Notes under the pieces: model-generated
What the model was told of the DNA's origin: nothing
The model's database searches: none
What the model saw: the letters and a program-made list of their open reading frames with translations, nothing else
Origin: Schoenoplectus triqueter
Taxonomy: Eukaryota; Streptophyta; Magnoliopsida; Poales; Cyperaceae
DNA: 19,498 bases
Direction: 5' to 3'
Assembly (NCBI GenBank): GCA_964058805.1
Contig: CAXKVV010002098.1
Location: 1-19,498, forward strand
Program-made: the position numbers and the translations under genes
Shown here: positions 1 to 12,531 of the stretch, in pieces
Position numbering within the stretch: the first letter of the stretch is position 1
Layout of the letters: every line of letters starts with the position of its first letter

Positions 1-412
1 ACGTAACGAGGTTTGCCTTTCTTATAACATAGACATTTTTAACTTGCTTAAACATAGGAGAGTTGCTCACGCGTGATACCAATTCTGTTCTTTCGAGTAT
101 CGGTGACTCCAAATCCAAATGCAATACATAATAGTTGTTCGGGTGGTACAACGCATGCAGGGTTCTCCATAGTCTGTCTAGATCACCCTTGGAACCGGAG
201 ATCAGGTACGCTATCCGCGGTATGGTAGAAGGAGATGGTGAATTAGAGGTCTTTTGATGAGAGAAGAAAGAATGCACAGAAGGGACAAGGCCTAGGTTAG
301 CAGATGTGATTAGAAGAAGAGCAAAGCACGCAAGAGTAAGAGCCCATTTGGGATCCATTATAGGTAGGTTTAGAAGAGATCTTTGTTTTGGTAAAGCGTT
401 CTCTCCATGCAT
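1..412 (-). CDS. GT14 family glycosyltransferase (beta-glucuronosyltransferase GlcAT14-like), 5' part only
   Basis: The minus strand reads openly from an ATG at 412 to the left edge, giving 137 codons of a gene cut by the window. An in-frame TAA lies 9 bases upstream of this ATG. A second in-frame ATG at 358 (codon 19) has the better start context (A at -3, G at +4) and could be the real start. The protein has a short basic tail, one hydrophobic segment at about residues 23-44 (type II Golgi anchor), a Ser/Pro-rich stem, and then the start of the catalytic domain. The motifs IAYLISGSKGD (67-77), RLWRTLHALYHP (80-91) and HLDLES (98-103) are typical of plant GT14 proteins; the visible part ends in KANLVTY. 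Known members of this group add glucuronic acid to arabinogalactan-protein glycans in the Golgi. The acceptor specificity of this copy cannot be read from the N-terminus. It is divergent from the FtsH gene to its right. Confidence 0.88.
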   Translation of the reverse strand, partial: MHGENALPKQRSLLNLPIMDPKWALTLACFALLLITSANLGLVPSVHSFFSHQKTSNSPSPSTIPRIAYLISGSKGDLDRLWRTLHALYHPNNYYVLHLDLESPILERTELVSRVSNSPMFKQVKNVYVIRKANLVT

Positions 413-1302
413 GGCTATTAATTAGAGGATATGCAATGGATTTAAGATCAGGGTTTGTGGAGTTTCATAGTCTTCTTCATTAAAAGAGGAGTTTCAACCA
501 GACCTTTTCTTCAATCCAGCCGTTGATGATATGGAGAAAATATATGAAAAACAAGATAACTACGAGGTTGACAATCTATCAAGAAGAATAACAGGGCTAA
601 ACAAATACAAGCGCAAAAAAAAAAAAAATGGAAGAAGGCAGAGGAAATAGAAAAAAGTTCCTCTCTCATTTTCTTTTTCTTTCATATAGGATCAACTAAA
701 TCCAGCATAGCTCAAAATTAAAGGCTCTAACTGTCTTGCTGGAAAAAAAGGCGTAATGGAGCGAAAATCACAAGTAGTCCTGACCAATAGAGACCAATTT
801 TTTTTTTCTAATATTATGCTATTTTGTTGATTCTATGTTTAGATCCTTTTAAAAAAAAATCTTCTTTGGAAATAAAATCGACTAGAGACCTTTCAAGACA
901 GGTGCACAACCAAAAAAGTTCTCATAGAAAAGCTGCAATATATCAATGTACTTGATTTTAATTAAGAAGATAAAAGATATTAATTTGGGAAGATATTTTT
1001 TATAAGAGCACGTATTCATTCTTTCAATTGACAAAATCTCTAATATGGAGCCAAATATAATTTTTTTAATTAACAGGGAAAATATACATGATAAATAAGT
1101 CTGGCCGCATCGCCTAAGTCGCAATGTTTTTTTTTTCTGAAAATTAGAACTCAATAATAACCAGCTTTATATCATGATGACGTTTATGTTAGGCTTGAAA
1201 TGCTGATCAGAGCCTTTTCTAAAAAAAGGCACTGGCATTTCCTCATTCATATATATATGCATGAATTTTATTTAGTATTACAGGAACTTGTTCTAATTTT
1301 GA

Positions 1303-1314
1303 GGGGGGGGGGGG
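1303..1314. repeat. poly-G run of 12
   Basis: An uninterrupted run of 12 G lies in otherwise A/T-rich spacer. It is a simple homopolymer likely to vary in length and to be error-prone in sequencing. Confidence 0.9.
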
Positions 1315-1529
1315 AAGCCAATCAATCAGCAATTTGAAGAATTTTCTTAATAAAGCCAATGTCCTCATTTGTTAGGTGAAGTAAAAGTGTAAAACTGATT
1401 TAACATCTCAATTTCTAATTTGGTATACAAGGGCGGAGTAAGAGTTTTGAAAACTGGATTTTCATTTCAGTAAAATAAAAGTAATTTTGTAGATGATTTT
1501 ATTGGAGATAAGAGCCCGATAAAGATCTC

Positions 1530-1548
1530 GGCCCAATAAAGAAGCCCA
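1530..1548 (-). promoter_or_regulatory. two site II-like motifs (TGGGCY)
   Basis: GGCCCA at 1530-1535 and AGCCCA at 1543-1548 are the reverse complements of TGGGCC and TGGGCT, 7 bases apart. Pairs of TGGGCY elements are known to be enriched in promoters of plant nuclear genes for mitochondrial proteins and are bound by TCP factors. That fits the mitochondrial protease downstream. They lie about 610 bases before its ATG, farther than usual, so the assignment is tentative. Confidence 0.3.
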
Positions 1549-2043
1549 AAGTTGATGTCATGTCGTCACTGCTGACTTAATTTCGGGTGAAATTGGTGTG
1601 AACTCTGTAAAGCAATGGAACTACAGATTTCTTCTCTTGGGGAGCAAGACTAAAAGAAAACCGGAGAGAGTTTATGACCAACCTCTAATCTGTTTATGTG
1701 CTGATGCAGTTAATATTTTCTTAGCTGGCTTTATCGCAACATCATAAAATACTAAAAATAGAGGTTCGCTTCGCTCAATTTCGGCACTTCCTACTCTAGG
1801 AAATTCACGTTTGTTTACAAATGATAAAGTTGTGGTTCTATGTGATATTACGCCGTCTCATCGTCAAAAGTCAAATTTAATTATGCTGATCCTATCCTAT
1901 CCTATGTAAACAATATAGATATAGCAATTAGCAAAATACACCGGAGCAGAATTAGGGAAAACCGTGGTCCGTCCCCGTCCGGTAGAGATCTTTTTGTATC
2001 GCCTCTCTTCACCTTCGAATTTCGATCAGAATAAAAGAAAAAA

Positions 2044-2081
2044 ATAGAATAGAATAGAATAGAATAGAACAGAATAGAATA
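2044..2081. repeat. ATAGA pentanucleotide microsatellite
   Basis: About seven and a half tandem copies of ATAGA, with one T-to-C change at 2070, lie 75-113 bases before the FTSH start codon. This places the array in the core promoter or 5' leader. A related CCTAT triplet repeat lies at 1891-1905. The array should be polymorphic in length. Confidence 0.9.
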
Positions 2082-2156
2082 ACGCAACCTCCTGCTTATC
2101 CCCTACCGTATTCTATAAACTGAATTATTTTTCCTTCTTCCTATTCTCTCGGATTA

Positions 2157-6191
<4,035 letters not shown>

Positions 6192-6235
6192 GACCTCTGT
6201 ATGTAGTAGCTAATCCTTTTCTTTGGTCTTTTTTC

Positions 6236-6241
6236 AATAAA
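6236..6241 (+). terminator. poly(A) signal AATAAA of the FTSH gene
   Basis: A canonical AATAAA sits 45 bases after the FTSH stop codon in a T-rich stretch, with further T-rich and TGTA-like sequence just downstream. This suits a short 3' untranslated region. Confidence 0.7.
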
Positions 6242-7213
6242 GATTTTCTATAATTTGTAGTTGTATATTGGAATGCTGTTATATTTAGGTCGTTGGCTCA
6301 TTCCTTTTCTGATGTTTTTTCGATGGTTTCATGATTAGTTAGCTATCACTTAAGCTATTATATGTAGGTCATTTGAAGTTATTTTCTTGTTAGCATTTTA
6401 AACTATCTATAACATTTAATCTATATTTGTTAAAGGGCTACTTTTTATTTGTTTTCTGTTTAATACAGTATTTTTAATCTTTGATAGAAAGTGATTTTGC
6501 TATAGAAGAGGAAGTATAACAATTGTCGCTTGTCAGCAATGAAGCCCAGAAATTCGAAATCTTCAGGTAAGTTTTTGGGAAAATGAGAGATATTCCTGCC
6601 ATGCTAAACCTCCCTCGGATATTCCTGCAAGCGAAAATGCCTTGTCTGTATTGTATATACCTTTCATAAGTCCAAAGAAGTACAAAAACAACTCAAAAAG
6701 TATCATTTGATAAAACTTACAAATCATTCTTTTACTGATTTTATGATCCGGATTGCGACTGAATTAAGCAACGTTTTTCACCTAATTATCCATCTTATCA
6801 TGACTAGACTAATGCAACTAATCACAATGCTTCACCTTTCAAAACATTTACTTTCTTTTTGCAAATACGACATGTCTGCACTTACCACCACCTGTCAGAG
6901 ATTGTCATGTCTGTGCTGTGCATATCAAAGAGAAAGATGAGCACCACCTACTAGCACAAGGTGTGTTTAGCCTTTTAGGAGATCCAGTTGATCTCGTTAA
7001 TGATGGCTAAGCACTTTATTTCACATACTACAATTTGAAATCTTTCTAAATAATTATCTGGAGTAAAGCCCAAGTCAATCAGCACTATTCCATTTGAGTA
7101 ATAGTTTACCATTTATTGTCGAAATCACTCTGTTTCCGGTACAGATAAATGAAAGATTATACTAGTTGTTGTCTTATTATAATTCAATTACATACACCAA
7201 TCAAGCTTTCAAA

Positions 7214-7371
7214 AATGGAGTTTAAACCATTAAATTGATTTTGAGATATTTAGACGACATACATTTGTGAAAAAAGGATTTAACAAATTATTTGTGATTT
7301 AACGCTTTTAACGAAGATAGAACCGTTAAAATCCATTAAAATCTGTGTTTTAGAGGCATTTAAACTCCATT
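7214..7371. repeat. 13-base inverted repeat, possible foldback/MITE remnant
   Basis: AATGGAGTTTAAA at 7214-7226 is matched exactly by its reverse complement at 7359-7371, with 132 bases between. CCATTAAA occurs three times in the same stretch (from 7227, 7333 and 7368). No flanking target-site duplication was found, so a transposon origin is only a guess. Confidence 0.4.
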
Positions 7372-7565
7372 AAAATATATTGCTGAATTTTGGATAGTTT
7401 AGAAGTCCATGATAAATTCATTCCACCCAATTAATGATTAAGAACCGGATCCGACCCAGGTTTTTGTTTACTTAATATTTTCACTTCTAAATATTAATTA
7501 TTAATTATTAAACGATTTTTAAACATTTGATACTAACGATACATGGCTTGGAAGGAAAAACATTG

Positions 7566-7594
7566 TGTAGGCCTGTAGGCTGTAGGCTGTAGGG
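7566..7594. repeat. TGTAGGC heptamer array
   Basis: Three copies of TGTAGGC (7566-7572, 7574-7580, 7581-7587) are followed by a variant TGTAGGG (7588-7594). One extra C lies between the first and second copies. This is a small tandem repeat with no evident function. Confidence 0.85.
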
Positions 7595-7937
7595 GATCAG
7601 ATGCAACTCAACAGTTGCGTAAATTGTAATTGATTAGGGGATCTTAGGCCGATTCTTAGTTCGCACAGTAGGATCCATGTATGCGATTGGCACTTAAATA
7701 ATAATAACAAAATAAAAACAAAATTGTTATTCTTTTGTTAATATGGAAAGATTAATTTAGTTAGTGTTAGGTCAGCTTTGCATGTCACTTTATTTTATTG
7801 AAGTTAATCTTTTGCAAATTGAAGCATTGTTCATATGTTGCTATTTGCTTATTCTACGATTCATAAGTCCAACATTGTTTGGTCGATCATTATATTCCTG
7901 AATTCTTTTTATCTAAAATGCACTTTGTTACGAAATA

Positions 7938-8215
7938 GTGGAATTTGTTTCATCTGACACGCTGCACCGTGCAGTGGTGAGTGATAGTCATCCAATGCAC
8001 GTCGAGATTCATGCTTCATCTATGTCTCGTGTATCGGACGGTTATAACTCTGTGCTGCACAGTGCAACGCGTCAGGGGATGTGCACTCGATATAGTGGGT
8101 ACGCTGCAAAGCAGATGACATTGACGCATTGCTATAGAAACAAATGTTGGTACTCGGTAGTCGGTACCAACATTCTAAGAAGCCGTTGCAAAGCCCGGAT
8201 AGCCTACTAATCCAC
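7938..8215. other. GC-richer palindrome-rich block of unknown origin
   Basis: This stretch is clearly richer in G/C than its surroundings. It contains CTGCAC-C-GTGCAG (7962-7974), a TGCAC-A-GTGCA palindrome near 8052 and the 11-base inverted repeat at 8143-8174. An open frame of 90 codons on the plus strand and a partly overlapping one on the minus strand resemble no protein I recognise. It ends before the laccase 3' region. It may be a fragment of a transposable element or an old insertion, but no ends could be defined. Confidence 0.4.
8143..8174. repeat. perfect 11-base inverted repeat (hairpin)
   Basis: AATGTTGGTAC (8143-8153) and GTACCAACATT (8164-8174) are exact reverse complements around a 10-base loop. 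The hairpin lies about 110 bases beyond the probable poly(A) signal of the laccase gene, in the space between the two convergent genes. Confidence 0.85.
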
Positions 8216-8281
8216 CTGATGTGATAGGTCAAAAGACGTTCCAAGAAGCACACAGATGGTACAATCAATTATTCGAATAAT

Positions 8282-8287
8282 TTTATT
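8282..8287 (-). terminator. poly(A) signal AATAAA of the laccase gene
   Basis: TTTATT on the plus strand reads AATAAA on the laccase strand, 260 bases after the stop codon. It overlaps the end of a perfect 16-base palindrome at 8267-8282. The 3' untranslated region in between includes a long purine run (plus strand, about 8457-8497), which is pyrimidine-rich in the mRNA. Confidence 0.5.
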
Positions 8288-8465
8288 AAAAATAAAATCT
8301 TCTCAAAAGATTACATCAACCAATCATTAACTAAAGGACGGAGACAACATGGTAACCTAATTAAGAAACCGGCTTTATCTTGTTTGTTAGCTTGAGTTTT
8401 CCAATCACACCAAACCAAAATCATTAAAGCAAAGCCGGAAAATATAGCACTCAACCAAAAAAAAG

Positions 8466-8496
<31 letters not shown>

Positions 8497-8546
8497 AATT
8501 CCCTTCTAGACCTTCTACAAAAGTCTTATTCTCATCCCTCAGATAT

Positions 8547-11291
8547 CTAGCATTTGGGAAGATCAGACGGTGGTGGAGGCAGCTTCTGATTAGGAAGGCT
8601 ACCATCTAACACAAGCCATGCCATCTTTAGCCCCCAGCTGGTGTGCACCTCCAAGTGACAATGCATGAACCATACCCCTACATATTCCAAACAAATAAAA
8701 TAAAAATTAAAGTCTATCAGTCGATTGAGTTAAATGAAATAAATAAACTTAATTCATAAAACTAGCAGTTCTAAAATTATTAATTATAAGAATAAGAATT
8801 TAAAAGCATCACCTGGATTATCAGCAAGGAAACGGATAGCGACCCAGCCACCAGCTGGTACCCCAACTGTATTCCTCTCAACCGGGTCAACTAGGTTGAA
8901 ACCGGCCGGGTCTTTAGTCGGGTTGTAGTTGCCGGAACCTTGTCCAACCACAAAGAAGTTGAAACCATGGAGATGGAACGGGTGGCTTTCAGCACCTAAA
9001 ATGCTTGTGCCTTGTAACACCAACTCCACGCTTGTATTGAAGGGAATCACCAAAACTTTGGTGTCATTGGTTACAAACGTGTTGTTTGGAGGAGTGCCAG
9101 TATAGTTGAATGGCATGAGTGGTATAATTGGAAAATCAGATTTGTACACACCATTCGACTTTCCAGTAAAGTGGGACTGGAGGAGGGCTTTGTTCGGAAG
9201 AACAAATGACACATTGTTTATTGAAGCGGAAAACATCGTTCCATTTGGGCCCTGATTCATAGACAGTAATTATATATTGAATAAAATGTTTCAGAACGGA
9301 CATCAATCTTTAACTCTCTATTATCACTAGTTGTTTGCTTCTCCCTCTGCTATAGCATGATTTCTTCACAGCAAAATTGATCAGTTCAGCATTTTTTTTT
9401 TAAAACGTACTAATGGACATGGAATTAGTGATAAGAAAGTTAATTTGAGATCTAAAGATAACAAACCTGGCAGGTCTGATTCTTTGGACATGGATTTGCT
9501 CCCAGCCCAACTGTAAAGAAGAACTGCCGGTCAACCATTTGTGGAACGTTTGTCGGATATTGAGCACTTGCCAAGCTCCTCAACTTCTTAGTGAAATTGG
9601 CTACAAAAGAGGTGTCGTTCATAGCAGGCAATGCAGGCTTAAATAACAGTAAGTTCTTATTAAAGCTAGATGAAGAAAAACTATTTGGGTTCTCATATTC
9701 CAGAATTCCTGCGACAGTTGTGTTGTCAAAGGTCCCCGGGTTACTGGTAGCATATGGTCTCGCCTCCATGAAGAAGTTTGCACCGGGATATTGCGCATGA
9801 GTAGTTAACAGCAGATTTGTGGTCTGGCCAGGAGTTATCACCAGTATTTTTGTACTGAAGGGTTTCACATACACGGCATCGACCTCCACAACGGTGAGTG
9901 AATGATTGGCTATGGAGAAGAAAAGCTCATCATTGAGTGCTGCATTGATTATCCGAAGAAGGTAAGTCTTGCCAGGTTTCACCTTTAGCTTGAATGTGTC
10001 TGCAACAAATTAATATAGTAATAAGAAAGATACTGATGCATCTCATTCTAAATTAATCAATTATAAGAACTGGAAAGAAAAAGTTTTTATTACTGTGTTT
10101 TCTGACCTTCTGCTGAGCAGTTGTACAGCGGACCAGGAAGGCCGTTGATCGTGAATGCGTCAGAGACATTTGGGCCTGCACCTGTTTGCAAAGCCTGGCT
10201 GATGACAACCTCTGTATCATCCTTCCACCATTCCCCTGCCAAATTAAAATAAAAAGGTAAAAAAAAGGTGCAATTTTGTCAAATAATTAAATAAGAAAGA
10301 GTACTAATGTATACATATATTAGCTTAGCATTATGTCAGACGTACCAAAGATGATTGGCACTTCCTTGTATGGTTTTGCAAATGGATAAGGGACGCCAAT
10401 CTTTGGAAGGATGATGATCGGACCATGAACACTGGCACGGAGCCATGAGATGTGTGCATGCCAAAATAGAGTACCTCTCTGGCCCACAATTGTGAAGTTG
10501 TAAACGTAGCTCTGGCCTGATTGGATTGGACATTGGGTTATATAGGCTGGCCCGTCGGCCCATGCACTGAACAGCTGTCTAACACCGTGCCTGTTTTTTT
10601 TTTCATGTAAAATAAAATCAAGTACTTAGAATGGATTTAAACAGTGAGGTGAATTGTTCTATAATTATTTGCAATTTTTGATCAAATTTGTTTATATTGC
10701 TTTATTTATTATTGGGTTTGACAAAAAAAAAATATTACTAGGTAAATTGATTTCCAATTTGAGTATATCTTCATAAAAATGATATAATAGTAATACTAAA
10801 GCATTTTTTTCACTCACTCAACCATCTAATCTGCTGCAACAAACAACAATGCTTCAATTTGCAAAAGATTAACTTTAAAAAAATAAAGCGACATGCAAAG
10901 CTGACCTACCAGTGCAAGGAGATGTTGTACGGAACATGGTTAACCACCCTGACAACCACTCTATCACCTTCTCTTGCTACAATTTTAGGCCCTGGAAACT
11001 GGCCGTTTACCGTCACGATGCTCTTTGTTTGACACAGTCTCTTTACATTTTTCATTTGTATCTGCCATGTTTGCATGCATAAGCATTCAATATAGTTAAG
11101 TTACTATTAATATTAAAATTCATTAGAAGAAAAACTGATACTATAACCACATATATATAGATTGATGCACATACGTCGAACTGGTAGTGCCTTGTGATGC
11201 CAGTTTGCTGAGACTCGGTCATGGTAGGGAATTGGAGGAGTGCAATGCATGAGAGCATGATAAGCGAAGGCAATAGAGATGAGGCAGCCAT
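8547..11291 (-). CDS. LAC17: laccase (multicopper oxidase), LAC2/LAC17 clade
   Basis: This secreted blue copper oxidase couples one-electron oxidation of monolignols and other phenols to reduction of oxygen to water, mainly in lignifying walls. Exons in gene order: 11291-11175, 11061-10910, 10590-10346, 10235-10107, 9999-9467, 9251-8813, 8677-8547. Borders are GT-AG and the spliced frame gives 581 residues, normal for plant laccases. Residues 1 to about 27 form a signal peptide, and the mature part begins near ITRHYQFD. Copper sites are HWHG (89-92), HAH (134-136), HPFHLHG (482-488) and HCHLEVH (544-550). Cys545 is the type 1 ligand and Leu555 the axial position. Many N-X-S/T sites suggest heavy glycosylation. 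It matches Arabidopsis LAC17 closely in the motifs I can recall; LAC2 is the alternative. It is convergent with the FTSH gene and carries a miR397 site in exon 5. [11 protein letters not shown] and GTLFWHAH differ slightly from the commoner RSGWADGPAY and GTLWWHAH. Confidence 0.96.
9930..9950 (-). promoter_or_regulatory. miR397 target site in laccase mRNA
   Basis: The plus strand here resembles mature miR397 (family sequence recalled from memory, starting UCAUUGAGUGC) at 18 of 21 positions, so the laccase mRNA is nearly complementary to it. Positions 1-11 match without a break. Position 12 is a mismatch, position 15 is a G:U pair and position 21 is a mismatch. The site encodes the conserved INAALNDE stretch of exon 5. 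In Arabidopsis and poplar, miR397 cleaves mRNAs of lignin laccases including LAC2, LAC4 and LAC17, so this gene is probably under copper-linked and lignin-linked microRNA control. Cleavage would be expected opposite positions 10-11. Confidence 0.85.
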
Positions 11292-11368
11292 TAGTCTAAA
11301 AGAGCCAAATTAATGAAGGAAGAAGACTAGGTGCTACCTTGATGCATGGCATTGTGGCGTGAGAAGTG

Positions 11369-11376
11369 TATATATA
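11369..11376 (-). promoter_or_regulatory. TATA box of the laccase gene
   Basis: TATATATA lies 78 bases before the laccase ATG on its strand. This would place the transcription start near 11340 and give a leader of about 50 bases. The motif is short and the region is A/T-rich, so this is a reasonable but unproven call. Confidence 0.5.
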
Positions 11377-11411
11377 TTGATAGGGGATAATTTTTTAATA
11401 GGGAGATCGAT

Positions 11412-11576
11412 GTTTGGTGGAATGAAGATGAACATAGTTACATCAAGAGGTAGAGACGGCCTTAGATAGCTTAGAGTGTTGCTAAAGTCAACCCCAAAGT
11501 AGTTTGACCATTACTTTATCATGCAAATAATGAATTTAATGAAATTTTGGAGCTGGGATCCAACTAAGGACCAAAC
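11412..11576. promoter_or_regulatory. two SMRE-like (ACCAAAC) MYB sites in laccase promoter
   Basis: ACCAAAC occurs on the minus strand at 11412-11418 and on the plus strand at 11570-11576, about 125 and 280 bases before the laccase ATG. It fits the degenerate SMRE/AC-type consensus ACC(A/T)A(A/C)(T/C) bound by secondary-wall MYBs. One or so match is expected by chance in 600 bases, so support is weak. Confidence 0.25.
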
Positions 11577-12090
11577 CATTGAAGCCGGATAATTCGACTA
11601 AATTTTATTTCTCTAATTACTTGTTTCATGTTAGGCCTGCCTATTGTTTAAAGGAAAAAAAATCTAAAATAGAAAACAACGTTTTTTCCCATTTAAAAAA
11701 ATAGAAAAAAAAATCTTAAATATGTAAAACTAATTTTGTTACTACATTTCAAGATGAATATTACATTGAATGATTCAAATCACTCATATTTAATTTGAAG
11801 TTATAAATTTAAGTCTGAACTCTGAAACACCGTCTCACCGTACTTTGCGAAGCACATTAACCTCGTTCATTATATATATATGTCATATTACAAATGACTA
11901 TGCATGGCTGCTAATTAGTTAATTTTATTTACTGAAAGTAAAATCGAATTATGTTGGTTGCGCCTTTAGTTTAGTTTGCTAATTTGCCTCCGTCAATATA
12001 ATTAAGTTGGTTGCGCCTCTAGTTCGTTAATTCATCATGTTTAGTTCTGAAATGCATAGCAAAAATTTCACTTTTGAAATTAGGTTCCTG

Positions 12091-12521
12091 GTCAATGGGT
12101 CGGGTCGGATCGGGTTCGGATTGGATCATATTATTTTATTATTTTTTTATCCAATCTATACCCGAACCTGACCCGATTAAATTCAGGTCAAAAAATCTTA
12201 ACCCATACCCGACCCGATCGGGTCACGGGTCGACCCGACCCGTGTAAAATAATTAAATATTTATTAATTATTTTTATATAATTTTAAGCAATTAAATATT
12301 GATTAATTTATAATTAATCTTAATTAGTATATATTTAAGTTTTAATTAGTACTAAATCATAAAATTAATTCAAAAAATATAATTAATTGGGTCGGGTCGG
12401 GTTCGACCCAACCCGACCTGATTCGGATCAAAAAAATTAAACTCATATCTGATTCATTTATTTTCGGATCATATCGGGTCGGATCAGATTAACTCGTGGG
12501 ATCGAGTTGATAATTGACACC
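12091..12521. mobile_element. 431-base non-autonomous transposon-like element with 9-10 base target-site duplication
   Basis: The 10-base word TAGGTTCCTG occurs at 12081-12090 and again at 12522-12531, exactly flanking this segment. The left end reads GTCAATGGG and the right end ATTGACACC, giving inverted GTCAAT/ATTGAC ends. If the first G is counted to the element, the left end is GGTCAAT and the duplication is 9 bases. The body is packed with GGGTCGG/GACCCG-type degenerate repeats around an A/T-rich core. It includes a perfect palindrome at 12211-12224 and a 9-base-stem hairpin at 12224-12244. It has no coding capacity. A 9-10 base duplication suggests a Mutator-like source, but the short inverted ends do not settle the superfamily. 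Confidence 0.7.
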
Positions 12522-12531
12522 TAGGTTCCTG

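Larger units (their letters stand above)
413..2156. other. divergent intergenic region (GT14 / FTSH)
   Basis: This 1.7 kb spacer lies between the starts of two divergently transcribed genes and must hold both promoters and 5' leaders. It is A/T-rich. It carries an A run near 616-628, a run of 12 G at 1303-1314, three CCTAT units at 1891-1905 and an ATAGA microsatellite at 2044-2081. Two site II-like motifs lie at 1530-1548. A pyrimidine-rich patch at about 2131-2150 sits just before the FTSH start codon. Short open frames on the minus strand (882-1154 and 1902-2087) resemble no protein I know, and the second is made of microsatellite. I see no further gene. Confidence 0.7.
6242..7937. other. 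intergenic region between convergent genes, left part
   Basis: This is A/T-rich spacer downstream of the FTSH gene. It holds a 13-base inverted repeat (7214-7371) and a heptamer array (7566-7594). The open frame at 6707-6940 is not protein-like. A short exon-like piece (ATG at 6539, donor-like GTAAGT at 6567) has no continuation that I can find. No gene is supported. Confidence 0.6.
11292..12080. other. laccase promoter and upstream spacer
   Basis: This A/T-rich stretch upstream of the laccase gene holds the TATA box and two weak MYB-type motifs. No open frame looks like a protein. TTGGTTGCGCCT occurs twice (near 11954 and 12008), with TAGTT soon after each, making a short imperfect direct repeat. 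I see nothing else of note. Confidence 0.6.

Noticed and set aside
1902..2087. Minus-strand frame rich in FYSIL repeats
   Set aside because: It is the translation of the ATAGA microsatellite.
2114..2119. TATAAA as TATA box for the FTSH gene
   Set aside because: It lies only about 40 bases before the ATG, leaving a leader of roughly 10 bases; the true promoter is probably elsewhere or TATA-less.
6539..6566. Exon-like ATG with a GTAAGT donor
   Set aside because: No following exon in a matching frame was found; short enough to be chance.
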